Source: Eunapius fragilis
Lineage: Eukaryota > Porifera > Demospongiae > Spongillida > Spongillidae
Assembly: GCA_963681505.1 (NCBI GenBank)
Contig: OY811989.1
Span: 1,632,486-1,696,485 of the forward strand
Length of the DNA stretch: 64,000 nucleotides
Direction: 5' to 3'
In this document: one piece after another, positions 44,702 through 57,631 of the stretch
How the letters are laid out: every line of letters begins with the position of its first letter
How positions within the stretch are numbered: position 1 is the first letter of the stretch
Translations under genes and position numbers: made by a program
The notes under the pieces: generated by a model
What the model was told of the DNA's origin: nothing
Database searches by the model: none
The model's input: the letters and a program-made list of their open reading frames with translations, nothing else

Positions 44702-44864
44702 TAAGGCTTGAAACCTGTTAGTTTAGAAAAAAAAACCGGTTGTAAGAGGTTATTAAATTTTAAAAACCGGTCGGTTAAGGTGATTGTTTAAAAAAAATAA
44801 TAACCGGTCGGTTGAGGTTGTTCGATTTAAAACAACCGGTTATTGCCGGTTTAACAATTAATTT

Positions 44865-45104
44865 ATGCATAATGGATGGATGGGACCAAAAGTTAAACCA
44901 GCACAACCTCGGGCTTTGCCACATGGCAAGAAAGATGGTCCGCGGCGTACCCCTAAGAATGTAGCTTTGTTGCTAGTGTCCAGCAAATTAAAGTCACCCT
45001 TCTGGATAGTTTTTCAAGTTTTCAAATTTTCCGTGAACTCCAAAGAGTTTCTAGCAAATGGTCCTTACGCATGGGCTATCCATCATAAAGTTATAGGGTA
45101 CTGA
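44865..45104 (+). CDS. Small frame in the hAT-like element, unknown
   Basis: 79 codons, basic N-terminus (KVKPAQPRALPHGKKDGPRR) and a hydrophobic middle (FWIVFQVFKF). The copy at 36775 is frameshifted. It may be a remnant of the element's former protein; nothing recognisable. Confidence 0.25.
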   Translation: MHNGWMGPKVKPAQPRALPHGKKDGPRRTPKNVALLLVSSKLKSPFWIVFQVFKFSVNSKEFLANGPYAWAIHHKVIGY

Positions 45105-45259
45105 ATTTATAATTAACCATACATTTCAATTCGAGCGTTTTGCTTGTCCGGTAAACCAGGGATATTAAATACATGTACATGGATTGGAAACGAGGCTGAT
45201 ATACGGCTGAATTACGGTATCGGAAGTTTCGTTAGAAACTTCCATATAGGATTTGACCA

Positions 45260-45505
45260 CGACTATGAATGTCATTAAAAAAACGCGACCCGTCTGTAAC
45301 AACACTCCCGACGATCGGATTGTGTAGCTTGTTTTAGCAATCGATCTAGAAGTCAAAAATGAGTAGTTTCGTTTTTGTTTCATGTCGCTGAACCGCGTGG
45401 TTGTTGAGAACAAGAGTGTACTGCCCGTCCTCGTACCCAGTCTCGGAACAAGGGGCGGGTCGTCTTCTTATTCTTCTTCTTCTCCTCCTTCTTCTTGGCA
45501 ACGCA
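45260..45505 (+). pseudogene. Dispersed coding repeat, decayed copy
   Basis: Aligned to 30983-31222 it retains MNVIKKT, an RVVVENKSV motif and a Ser-rich tail (GGSSSYSSSS), but has in-frame stops. Confidence 0.5.
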
Positions 45506-45609
45506 TAACTCAGGACAGGAACATTTCTAAGCGATGAAAATTTCACCAATAGCTTCAGAATCGGCTGGAGGACTCGCTTTTATATAATATATGAAAAAAA
45601 ATTAAGAAA

Positions 45610-45895
45610 ACAAGTAAATAAAAACATTCTCTACGAGAAAGTTGGTGGGATATAGGATTTGATTATGACATTGGTGGTGTAAAAAGCAAGGAAACAAGGT
45701 CTTATCAGAAGGGAAAATGTCATAGTCCTATATTTAGCACACAAACAACACATGCCCTAGAAATGTGCTAAATATAGGACTATGACATTTTCCCTTCTGA
45801 TAAGACCTTGTTTCCTTGCTTTTTACACCACCAATGTCATAATCAAATCCTATATCCCACCAACTTTCTCGTAGAGAATGTTTTTATTTACTTGT
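45610..45895. mobile_element. Foldback element, well-preserved copy
   Basis: 286 bp, starting ACAAGTAAATAAAAACATTC and ending with the inverse. Arms are nearly perfect and include AGAAGGGAAAATGTCATAG and its inverse. The core TATTTAGCACA/TGTGCTAAATA flanks the loop near 45741-45770. It is nested in the 45157-46594 transposon. Confidence 0.9.
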
Positions 45896-46278
45896 TCAAA
45901 ATTTCTATCCGTGTTGCGCTTGAAGACTATTCTTAGAGTCGCGAAATCGCAGAAACGAAAAGCTAAACTTGGCCCGGTAAGTTTCTTCTAATTAAGAGGC
46001 AGGTTTTACTAATGGGATCAGTCAAACTTTACTTTTGAAAGCAATGTATAAGCCTGTTAAAGCGTTCGGGTCGCTTAAGCTTTGAGTAACGAAAGCTCAT
46101 GAACAACTTCCCGTGCAACAGATCTGAAACTTTGAACTACACCCCTGAAACCCGTCCACTGGGATCACTAGTTATTTTTATAACAGAGAGTCTGGAATTT
46201 CACTTACTGAGGTGGGCGGTGCCACTGCTACTGCTTGAGTCTCTCTGTAAGCACTACTGTAGGAGGTAAACAATTGTT

Positions 46279-46554
46279 GTGGAGAGTATGGCAAGAAGGA
46301 AAAAGAGCAGAAGAAAGGTATTTGATAGATTCCAGAAAAAAATCACACCTACTGTTTCTCAAGATGGCGTTCCTACTACACTATTTTTAGATCTGAAAGA
46401 CCTGGTTGCTAACATAGTTGGATGGACAAATTTACTCAGTGACAGCCAGATACAACTGTGCCTATTATGTTCCATTCCATCTGGTGCTCCAACTATTAGA
46501 TTCAATTCAGAATCCATGATAGGCGCAACGCGGATGGTTTTCCGGTACACGTAG
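46279..46554 (+). CDS. Hypothetical frame in the 45157-46594 element
   Basis: 91 codons from ATG at 46279 (a second ATG follows at 46288): a basic start (MARRKKSRRKVFDRFQKK), then a neutral part. AGAAAG/GTATTT at 46313-46318 could alternatively be a splice donor. No family is recognised. Confidence 0.25.
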   Translation: MESMARRKKSRRKVFDRFQKKITPTVSQDGVPTTLFLDLKDLVANIVGWTNLLSDSQIQLCLLCSIPSGAPTIRFNSESMIGATRMVFRYT

Positions 46555-47289
46555 ATTACGGAACCGTTTCCAATCCATGTATTTAATATCCCTGTGTAAA
46601 CCTTGATAGTATCATAGGGGTGATTTTGCTGGACATTGTTCCAAATATAATATAGTTACTGTAAGTATCACCATAAATACAACGAAGAGATGAATCTCTC
46701 CATTGTTCGCTTTCGTCCGCTTATTGTTTTCTCGCGCCCAGCATTATTGGTAGATGTAAGATGGACGTGACGCCACTTGCAACTCCTCAATAAAATATCA
46801 ACCGGTTAGTTGTGGTTGCTTAATATTTTAACAACCGGTTGAAGCGATTATTTAGCTGAAATAGAACTGGTTGAGAGGCGGTTATTTAATTCTCGCGATC
46901 GGTTAACCGTCGGTTAACCGGTTAACCGGAGCTAAGGCACAACCGGTTTCAAGCCTTACCACCAACCGTCTTGTATATACATATGATTTAACTTGTTTGC
47001 TTATTGCAGCTTTGCTTGCAGTAAATACCCAGTTTGAAGCAGTTATACTCTACGTCAGCGACTCAGGCCAAATTGTATTTTCCAACGTTAATCATATAAC
47101 GCCTAACTGCAAACTAACAACAATGTGCTAAACGTAACTATTACACGCCTATTGCGTAACAGCTGCCCGTATATTATTGACTGTAAGGCTTGAAACAGGT
47201 GTAAACGTAAGTAAATGTCACATATACATCATATTTACATAGCATTTACATACGGTGTAAATGCATTATTTCATCCTGAGTGAGTTCTT

Positions 47290-47584
47290 AATTGACCAGA
47301 TCTCGGGACAATGTGTGGAAGACTGCTCGAAGCCCACCGATCCCACTTGCCCCATCCAAGGCCAAGTATTCAAGCAGTGTGTGGATTGTCCCGATGATCC
47401 CTTCACGTGTGCTGATCCACACCACGGTTGTATCGAGATCTGCAAACCAGGATGGGAGTGTCCGCAGGGACAGGTGCTGGATTGGAAGACGGAAAGATGC
47501 GTTCCATTGCAGGACTGTTCGAAGCCCACCGATCCCACTTGCAGGGTCAAGTATTCAAGCAGTGTGTGGATTGTCCCGATGAGC
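47290..47584 (+). pseudogene. TIL-domain gene fragment, copy 2
   Basis: Counterpart of 37740-38045 with the same Cys-to-Trp change (KPGWECPQ). In addition it has lost about 10 bp in the second module (CTTGC joined to AGGGTCAAG), shifting frame. It ends at the same MITE junction. Confidence 0.8.
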
Positions 47585-48170
47585 CAGCCCCGGATCCAGC
47601 ATACGCTTGGGAGGAGCGGCCGCCCCCCCCCCCCCCACCCCTCATATGAAATGCCGCCCTCTGGGACCAATTGCCGCCCCCCCGCTCCACTCCCCGCGCA
47701 CTATCACGCACGCGCGCATAAACGAAGATATAAATCATCGTACGGCAAGCAGCCTCCCCCCCCCCCCCCTCCCCCACTTTTCGTATCGGACCTGAAGCAG
47801 ACAGCACCCCCATCTCCCCCCCGCTTTACGCATCGGGCGTGAAGCGGACCACAGCAAAAAAAGGGGGTGGAATCAAATTTCGATTTGCAATTGATTGATC
47901 AATGACATTCTGATACAGGATTGATACAACATTCTGTATCAGAATGTCATTGATCACGCAAATCAAATTTTGATTCGACGCGTTTTTTTGCTGTGGACAG
48001 CACCCCCCCCCCCCCCCCCCCGCTTTTCGTATCGGGCCTAAAACGGACAGCACCCCCCCCCCCCCCCCCGCTTTTCGTATCCGCTCCTGGCTTCGCATGC
48101 ATTCATTGTCAATGTGCCGCCCCTCCTGTAAAACCGCTCCCCCCTTAGCCAAATCCTGGATCCGGGGCTG
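47585..48170. mobile_element. GC-rich MITE, complete copy
   Basis: Ends CAGCCCCGGATCCAG and CTGGATCCGGGGCTG. Interior contains poly-C minisatellite units like 26052-26555 and 38046-38419. The left junction within the TIL codons is shared with copy 1, so the insertion predates the block duplication. No clear target duplication remains. It is interrupted by the hairpin at 47850-47995. Confidence 0.8.
47850..47995. mobile_element. 146 bp perfect-ended hairpin element, 3 bp target duplication
   Basis: Starts CACAGCAAAAAAA and ends TTTTTTTGCTGTG. The inner arms ATCAATGACATTCTGATACA and its inverse form a long stem. It is flanked by GAC on both sides (47847-47849, 47996-47998). Copy 1 of the MITE at about 38305-38316 has the unoccupied site GCGGACAGC. 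The ends and 3 bp duplication resemble CACTA-group elements, but this is tentative. Confidence 0.9.
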
Positions 48171-48462
48171 GTTAACGCACTCGAACATGACTCGAACACG
48201 ACTCGCACTCGACCCGCACTGCACTCGCGAGCGAGTGTGAACTTGTGGGTGGACGGCGCTGTAGCTGTAAAATGGAGTAAGGGAATTTAAGAATACAGAA
48301 TACAGAGCATTCTCACCCATCAACTGCCAACGTGTCCTGCTACTCACTATCATGGCTTTTCTCTTCACACACCCCATGGCTCCACCCCACATCCCACAGA
48401 TCTGCTCATGCACTATGTGTTTCTTCATGTTCATTGTACACTTGCTCACTTAAATGCCATCA

Positions 48463-48618
<156 letters not shown>

Positions 48619-48859
48619 CTACATGCACACCCACACACACACACACACACATATGGCATCAATGCAATAAACAATACCATTAATACTTGTACCCCACATG
48701 TGTATGCATGTACATGTACATAAATCTTGCACCCAAGCATGGTGAACTTACAATCACTTGCCCTTCAAAGTTCATTGCTTTGGCCACCATAAGGGCCACA
48801 TCACGAATGGACACCTCATCATTTTCCCCAACTGCGTGTGTGAGGAGAGGAAGAGGTGG

Positions 48860-51600
48860 AAGGGCAATACAGTTTATAATGACACACAAAGAATTAACAT
48901 TATTTGCTATGCACAGTGCAGGCAGTAATGTACACATTTAAATTATATTCATATATGTGCTTCAGGTTAATACAACAGTTCATTGTTGATACAGCAGTGT
49001 CACTTGTGAATTTCAATAAAAGGTATACATGAGTGTGGAATCTGCTGATGCTGCTTTTGCATTTATTGCTTCCATAGTGAAAAATGTCGAGTTCATCTAC
49101 ATGAATTAATGGCTACAGAGAAGTGCAAGTTTAAACATGTCATAATGCTGTAGGTGGATCAGGGGTGAGGAGAAATTGTACTAAAATTTTATTTATACAC
49201 CTGGATATTTTGTCCTAGTCTAGGACACATAATAATTTTATGAATAAAATTTTTTTGGGGTACTTTAGTGGGAGTGAGTTAATAAGAGCTCTCAGTACCG
49301 AACAAAGATCATTGTCATCTATAACAAAAATGCATGGGGTTTCAGGGCTCTACAACTGCTTATTACGGCAATCAAAATTAGCAACACACAAGCGAAATGC
49401 TTTTGATTTCAAGGCCATTGGATGGGAAAACAGATCAGATCTTTGTTGGTGAAGTTTATCAGTGTACGTGTGAAGTCATTAGACAGACGATGGGTGAAGA
49501 CCAAAGGAAAGGTTACAGTGTATACAACTGAGGTAGAGTATAATGGAAGAACGTGGAAGGTCAAGGGAGGGGGGGGGGGCAACTCAGAAAACAGTAACTA
49601 CTGCCGCATCATGCCAATCTTCGACTAGTGGCGGCAGTAGCAGCATACATGTTTGTAGGCCCTTTGCCAAGTATGGTCTGCTATGACACTTAGAAGTGCA
49701 GTGGATTCTTTTAATACGAATTTACGGCATGTCTCATGGTGTAACTATTGTGTGCTAATGAGAGTATGGGTATTTGGTGAGGGCTTGCTGCTAAAGTGGA
49801 CATTGTGGTCATAGGGTTACTAAAATTGCCAGGAAACCAGAAGGGTTGGAAACCAAACGTATTTGACAACAGTTTTATACAATACATGTTTACATAGAGG
49901 CTAGACTAGGACATTTTCTCTATAGAATATCCATAAATGACAGCACCAGAGGCAAATTACTGACAGTGTAACAGCTACATATATGATACCAAACAAAGAA
50001 CTGAGAAAACAAAAATTCTACCTGGAACCATTAACCAGCACACCAATCGTCTCATGGTGTAGGGGAGCATATGAAAACAACTCTAGATTCCTTAGTTCTT
50101 AGCTAAGGGTGAACTCATATCATGATTTGGAACAGACTGATTCAAATAAAAAGATCATCCCAGCTAACTCAATACTGGCAACATTGGATATGTAGCAAGC
50201 CTATATACAAACATAGACCAACAAGAGGAAACATAACAAACTGGAACAACTAACATGGATATTCCAGATGATGTAGCTAGACACATACTAAACTACATCC
50301 TTAAACACAATATCTACAGACAGAATATGGAACTGGGAACTGCTATCCAGGTATTAGTATGGCTTCACAGTTTGCTACAATATTTATGGCAGCGATAGAA
50401 GACAATTTAATCCATTAAGGACACATGGTCACATGAGGAAACAACACTGCAAGAATTTTTCACTGGTCTAAATCAATGTAAGAAAAGGATAACATTAACA
50501 AGCCAAACATCTAGTGAAGAAGCTTATTACATGCATAAAGGATTGAGGTTTCATGAGAGGGACAATTCCTAGACGTGAAACCATATGTGAAGCCAGGGTC
50601 AACAAGGCCTAATATTTCCATTCACCCAAAATCTGTTTTCAAGGGAATAGGCAGTGGTGAATGTACCAGATTTTACAACAAGGAAGCTGTAACTAGGTTG
50701 ACTGATGTAGAACAATTGATGCAATTGGGGATCAACACAAGAAGATAGATAACAACATCTGATGGACAAAATGAAAGGACCCATCACCAGATCAATCATG
50801 ATGGTCTAATTTTAGCCCCTAACAAGAAACAGAACTGAAATACTGATGATGCACTGGGAAGGCCGGTGAATTGTCCTGATATGGTAGACATTAGTGGCGG
50901 AGATTAGAAGTAGGCCCAATGATAAGCCATACGGTGAATAAAAAGTACATTATGAGAGCATAGGTGCATCCTGCATGCAGCCACAGAATAAAAGCGAAAT
51001 AGGGAAATACATGTATACAACAACCATTATACAATGATGGGTGTACACACACAATGTGCATGGATGCTGCATGATGATCCACCATGTGGGCTCAATTGTG
51101 AGTAACATCACATAATACTGCATCCTACATATAGAGGAACACCTATTCCCATGCATAAGTATATTATCACATGCACCAAATGTAAACCGGAAGGACAGAA
51201 GGTATAAGGATGTGAGCCCATACGAACCATCTACAAGGCGATAACAAACCTATTTACAGACACTATAGGAACCAGGCCATTCATTCTCAAAAAATCACTA
51301 CAAGAATAGTTGACCAAGCACAGAGGCCTCAAGAAGAAAAACGACTGATACAGAAAATGGCTAAGTTACCAATTGTAATGGATTCATCTACACAACCAAG
51401 CCTAAATCTAACTATAAAATCGAATCACCAAGAACCACCAACTGGAAAGGACATACCTACCCGCAACAAAACTTCAACCTAAACCTAAGCTAAGACTGGA
51501 ACCCCCAAGAAATACTTACATGTACATCAGAAAGTAAAAATTACTACTTTTTAACATTATACAATTTGTGCATAAACAAAGGACCCAGCTACATGTAGTA
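48860..51600. other. Long stretch between GFUS exons, probably old repeat
   Basis: No GFUS exon was found. From about 49750 to 51500 the plus strand has A-rich sequence with many stops and short frame pieces that suggest an old retroelement, but no catalytic motif is visible. A G-run lies at about 49568-49578. Frames at 49240-49452 and 49422-49628 are unassigned. Confidence 0.35.
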
Positions 51601-51752
51601 TCCAGACTCTTACTGTGATAACTTGCAGTTGTAATGTGTACTGTCCGTCGTCGGACTAACATGACTCAATACTTATTGTACATATATACAGGCACAGGGT
51701 CTGGGAACGAGACTAATAACGCGTACTATTTCACGATAAGCACAGAAAGCCA

Positions 51753-51983
51753 GTGTGTGACAAGTGTGATGCAGGTTACTATTGCACTAAGTGTTTTAAA
51801 TGCCAAAATTGCAAGCGCGGTCGGCCGAGAAAGGTGTCAATCGAGCAGCCAGAACCAGCCATAAGGTCGAAACGCATGGAAGACACCGTCCATTATGATG
51901 ATGCTACCTCAATTGCAACTGTTTCGGCCATTGATTTCACAATGCAAGCACAGATCCTAAAGGCTCTGGAAACGATGGGATGA
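51753..51983 (+). CDS. Cys-rich AT-hook frame (possible terminal exon)
   Basis: 76 codons beginning CDKCDAGYYCTKCFKCQNC followed at once by KRGRPRK, an AT-hook core, then an acidic and Ser/Thr-rich stretch to a TGA. The six-Cys cluster plus AT-hook suggests a small zinc-binding DNA-associated protein, often encoded by mobile elements. The true start may lie in an upstream exon because the Cys cluster begins right at the Met. It lies on the strand opposite to GFUS. Confidence 0.4.
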   Translation: MCDKCDAGYYCTKCFKCQNCKRGRPRKVSIEQPEPAIRSKRMEDTVHYDDATSIATVSAIDFTMQAQILKALETMG

Positions 51984-52075
51984 CTAGGAGATGAAAGCAG
52001 TGTGCGACGGCTTCCGAGTGTTGAGAAAAGGCAGCAAGCACGATGTAAAAATCTATACTGGCTTCCATTGAAGCT

Positions 52076-52260
52076 GTTGGTGGGTATATAGGCCTATATT
52101 TAGCACACTCATAATATAACAGCACATGCCTGAGTAATGGGCAAAATAAAGGCCTATTTCAATTTTCCGGTAAAATATCTGTCACTCTTGTTTCCGTGCT
52201 TTTTACACCACCATTGGTCAATCCTATATACCAACAACTCTCTCGTTAGAGAATGCTTGT
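52076..52260. mobile_element. Foldback element, truncated copy
   Basis: Has GTTGGTGGGTATATAG, the TATTTAGCACA core and a full right arm (TTCCGTGCTTTTTACACCAC, CCTATATACCAACAACTCTC, GTTAGAGAATGC) but lacks most of the left arm. Confidence 0.75.
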
Positions 52261-53313
<1,053 letters not shown>

Positions 53314-53454
53314 CTACCATGACACTTGAGTGAAATACACTGTAGGTGTAGCTACAGTTACATAACAGGAGTGTACCTTGTACTCGAAGCAACAGTGTAG
53401 CACACAGTCATTGATCTGGATGTTGGTGCGCTGGAAATAGAGCAGCGTCAATCA

Positions 53455-53670
<216 letters not shown>

Positions 53671-54435
53671 TCAAAACACTGTTGGTTACGTTGTAAATAT
53701 TTTACATGCTTATGTGTACATATGCATGCCTATCATGTTGCATGTGTATGTGTGTGGGAGTTTGCCCTGAGAAGGGAATACAGTCAGGCAGTTATGCTGT
53801 ACCACACTCACACTCGCACATACACACACACACACACCACACACACACACACAACCTAAACGACTGCTCTACAATTTTGATGAAGACTATTGAGAAGGAT
53901 AGATAGATTCTTTGTGCACTCAGCAACTCGATGGCAGTAATACTGGTGCTACCTCCAAGCTGCCAAGTCTCTAGCTAAACATTTTCTTTCTGAATGCTCC
54001 AAAATCACATTGGCCTCTTTCAAACCACATTCCAAGCATCTTCACCTACTCACACAGATATAAGCACATACAAACAAAAGTAAACATATGTGGATGCACA
54101 TGCACCCCATACTGGTATAAAACACATGCATACACACATCTTGACAGAATTGTGCTTTCTTCCCTAGTGACATGCAGACACAGATACACACACATGCGTA
54201 CCCTATGTATGTAGCTGCACACATGCCAATATCCTCCCAAAAGGTCCTGCAATACAACCACTACATGTAAGAATGTTCACCGAACAATGAAAGCCCTACA
54301 CAGTTAGGCACCAAAACATATTGCTGCCTGGGTCTATTTGGCACTGAAAAATACATCACACAGTGAACTATAAAAACTTCAGAGTGACACCAAAGCAATC
54401 AATCAAACTCCAGTGCGAACAGCCCACAGTTAGTC

Positions 54436-54520
54436 CATCAACCCTCCCCTTTGGCAGGAGTGCCTCAGTTATCAAGACTGTGGCTACATGCTTCATGGTA
54501 ACCTCATCATGGGTGTGGCA
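54436..54520 (-). pseudogene. Possible duplicated GFUS exon remnant
   Basis: Minus-strand translation reads DEVTMKHVATVLITEALL then PKGRV, matching the GFUS exon at 48831-48752 (DEVSIRDVALMVAKAM...GQV) in order with one gap. It lies upstream of the GFUS N-proximal exons, so it would belong to another, largely lost GFUS copy. On the plus strand the same stretch also has an open exon-like frame, so this is uncertain. Confidence 0.35.
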
Positions 54521-54730
54521 AAGCAGCCATACCCACCAACTGTGCGAGTGTATTACCCCTTGGCAACTTTTTCAAGTATGTGTATGTGTGTGTGTGTGTG
54601 TGTGTGCATGTGTGTGCATGTGTGTGCATGTGTGTGCATGCAAGGTGAGTGTTAGGATCATGTGATGTGGCTTAGTGATTAGGGTAAGTAGGAATGCTAG
54701 CATTAAATACCAATCCATTTAGTCATCAGG

Positions 54731-55790
54731 CACATGATGACAGCATGAGGTGAGCACATGACGGTATGAGGTGAGCACATGACAGAATGAGGTGAGCACA
54801 TGACAGCATGAGGTGAGCACATGACAGCATGAGGTGAGCACATGACAGCATGAGGTGAGCACATGATGACAGCATGAGGTGAGCACATGACAGCATGAGG
54901 ATAGCACATGATGACAGTATGAGGTGAGCACATGACAGCATGAGGTGAGCACATGACAGTATGAGGTGAGCACATGATGACAGCATGAGGTGAGCACATG
55001 ACAGCATGAGGTGAGCACATGATGACAGCATGAGGTGAGCACATGACAGCATGAGGTGAGCACATGATGACAGCATGAGGTGAGCACATGACAGCATGAG
55101 GTTAGCACATGATGACAGCATGAGGTGAGCACATGACAGCATGAGGTGAGCACATGACAGCATGAGGTGAGCACATGATGACAGCATGAGGTGAGCACAT
55201 GACAGCATGAGGATAGCACATGATGACAGTATGAGGTGAGCACATGATGACAGCATGAGGTGAGCACATGACAGCATGAGGTGAGCACATGACAGCATGA
55301 GGTTATCACATGATGACAGCATGAGGTGAGCACATGACAGCATGAGGTTATCACATGATGGCAGCATGAGGTGAGCACATGACAGCATGAGGTTATCACA
55401 TGATGACAGCATGAGGTTATCACATGATGACAGCATGAGGTGAGCACATGACAGCATGAGGTTATCACATGATGGCAGCATGAGGTGGGCACATGACAGC
55501 ATTAGGGTAGCACATGTCAGCATGAGGTGAGCACATGACAGCATGAGGGTAGCACATGACAGCATGAGGGTAGCACATGACAGCATGAGGGTAGCACATG
55601 ACAGCATGAGAATAGCACATGATGACAGCATGAGGTGAGCACATACAGCATGAGGTGAGCACATGACAGCATGAGGTGAGCACAAGATGAACAGCATGAG
55701 GTGAGCACATGATGACAGCATGAGGTGAGCACATGACAGCATGAGGTGAGCACATGATTGCATGAGGTGAGCACACGAGGTGAGCACATT
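54731..55790 (+). repeat. 21/24 bp minisatellite (GCACATGACAGCATGAGGTGA)
   Basis: About 1.06 kb of tandem units, 21 bp or 24 bp with an extra ATG in CACATGATGAC. Variants GGTTATCACATG and GGGTAGCACATG are grouped towards the right part (55290-55640). Both unit lengths are multiples of three, which keeps long frames open on the minus strand (up to 372 codons of Cys/His/Leu/Met/Ser); these are not genes. Confidence 0.95.
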
Positions 55791-56400
55791 ATTATCAAGG
55801 AAGCTATTGTTCATGTGCATCAGATTGTCTAATGGTGTACTCAAGTCTCACCAATAACTCAGAACACACATATACATGCAATGTACCCAGAACACCGATC
55901 CTGCATGCTTGATGCACAGATTACAGACCAATGTAACAGGAACATTGAATCAGTGAGGGTCTAGAATATACACACCTTGAACGTGTACACATATACATGC
56001 ACACATACACATGTATGCGCATACATGCACACAACGAACAGCAGCCTGACCCTGGGCGTGTAAAGAGCTGGTTGCCACAGTTACAATCAGCCCATTTCAA
56101 AAGGTGACTTTTAAATATTGATTATAATAGTATGTATGACAACTATGAATTATTTATATACATGGTACAACCCAGAAATAATACAAAACTACATTGGCTT
56201 ACCTTGCAGTGGTCACTCCATCCAACGCGACGTCTACACAACTTGGGATATTCTGGCTTCACACATATCATCATTAGAACTGTATCTATATATTATCTCT
56301 GATACAAGCACAAGTAGACGATTCAAATTCAAATTCAAATGTACGCAATTCATAAACTAAGCTAGTATGTAGCTGACGTACCAGTACCAGTAGCACCCCT
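55791..56400. other. Intergenic, nothing recognised
   Basis: AT-rich, with an ATTCAAATTCAAATTCAAAT run near 56321-56340. Confidence 0.4.
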
Positions 56401-56461
56401 TATCAATTGTCCCTCGACGCGCTGTATATGGAAGGGCGGCAGCCGGCAGGGGGTGCGTCAG

Positions 56462-56779
56462 CTACGGCAGCTCTGCTGGGACTTCTGGTAGTTGCTCAGG
56501 AGGCTCGGCAAGTGGTAGTGGTGCCGCGGGTTGTTCAACTAATGGCACCGGGGGTAGTGGAGCCGCGGGTAGTTCAATTAGTGGCACCGGGGGTAGTAGT
56601 GCCGCGGGTGGGATCCGCGGTACGCCGTCATCCGGCGTATGAACAGGTTGAGGGACCACCACTTCTTGAGCCAGTTGAATAGGTCCCACCGCCGGTTCAT
56701 TTAAACCTCGTTGTTCCTTTTTACTCCCAATCAAAAGAAATGTTGAGCTGTAACCGCTTATGACAGTAATAAAGAGCAC
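56462..56779 (-). CDS. Hypothetical Pro-rich protein
   Basis: A minus-strand frame of 105 codons with a possible signal (MLFITVISGYSSTFLLIG) and imperfect repeats of (L/A)PPVPLIELPAAPLPP in its C-terminal half. The DNA is itself a tandem GCACCGGGGGTAGT repeat, so the frame may be fortuitous. Confidence 0.25.
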   Translation of the reverse strand: MLFITVISGYSSTFLLIGSKKEQRGLNEPAVGPIQLAQEVVVPQPVHTPDDGVPRIPPAALLPPVPLIELPAAPLPPVPLVEQPAAPLPLAEPPEQLPEVPAELP

Positions 56780-57231
56780 GCTTACCTAAGCAACGATCCC
56801 ATTAGAAGGCTTAACGGTTTCCAATAAATGCGCAATTCGATGTACTAAAAATCAAAATTACCAACACCCTTTCTTACTGTTGTGACAGTTGAGGACAGTA
56901 TTATGTAATAGGTCTGTGTGCCTTTCCGCCATTTCGATTTCTCTATTAATGGCACTCTTGTTTGTCCATTTTATTGCCATTTTTTGATCTTTCGTTTTAT
57001 GACATAATCACATTTTGCCAGATATTCGCCTCAATTTCGATGGCAGCTTGGATTGGAAAGTCGAGAATTCGAACGATTGCGTAAAATTGGTTCAATTATT
57101 GGTTTTGTCAAATTTAAATATTTTTAAAATCGAACACTTGAAATTATGGTATGGAACCGAAGTGTGTCCGGAATGGAATCGGGCTTTCTAATAACTACGA
57201 AGCCACACCTATATCCCGGTTGCATGTTTAC

Positions 57232-57594
57232 CAGTGGCGGCGGAAGGGGGGGGGGGGGGGGGGGGGGGGGGGGGATGCTGGAGGGTCTCGAGCCCCCCCA
57301 ATAATGACATAGGGGGGGCTCAGCCCCTCCTAACCAAACAATAACCGGTAGTACAATTGTTATTCCTTGCCCGCGAGATCGCTCGCGTATACCGTTACCG
57401 TTCGCCTGTGCTCGCGCATTATATAATGACATCCAGAAAAGTCTCCGTAGGCGACCGTTCGATGGGGAAAAGGAGGGACCCTTCTCAACTAATAATATTC
57501 ATAGCGCTAGTTTTCTTGAATCGCATGAGTTTTTTCGTGCATAAATATAATTAGGGCATCGAAAGCTTCCACAATTCGCGCGGGAGGGCACACC

Positions 57595-57631
<37 letters not shown>

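Larger units (their letters stand above)
45157..46594. mobile_element. 1.44 kb transposon with CAGGGATATTAAATACATG ends
   Basis: Left end CAGGGATATTAAATACATG and right end its inverse CATGTATTTAATATCCCTG, continuing with GGATTGGAAACG. It is absent from copy 1 at the corresponding site (CCTGTAAACTTTG, about 37047-37059). GTAAAC is found on both sides (45151-45156 and 46596-46601), a target duplication of 6-7 bp. It contains a foldback copy (45610-45895), a decayed dispersed coding repeat (45260-45505) and a frame at 46279-46554. Confidence 0.85.
44702..46958. mobile_element. hAT-like CCGGTT element, copy 2
   Basis: Ends TAAGGCTTGAAACC / GGTTTCAAGCCTTA and duplication CCACCAAC (44694-44701, 46959-46966). 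Here the CACTG element is absent (empty site at about 44836-44840), but a 1438 bp element is inserted at 45157-46594. Net length is about 0.82 kb, equal to copy 1. Confidence 0.85.
42645..48170 (+). repeat. Duplicated TIL block, copy 2
   Basis: Homologous to 27055-38419 apart from insertions. Similarity is high enough that promoter, intron and exon boundaries align base by base. Private changes in copy 2 are TIL module expansion, a 4 bp insertion before the splice donor, the 1.44 kb element and the 146 bp hairpin. Confidence 0.9.

Noticed and set aside
54731-55790. CRISPR-like array
   Set aside because: Units are contiguous variants of each other with no unique spacers, and the genome is eukaryotic.
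54719-55844. Long minus-strand frames (up to 372 codons) of Cys/His/Leu/Met/Ser repeats
   Set aside because: They arise because the minisatellite unit lengths are multiples of three; all three minus frames are open and none has non-repetitive sequence.
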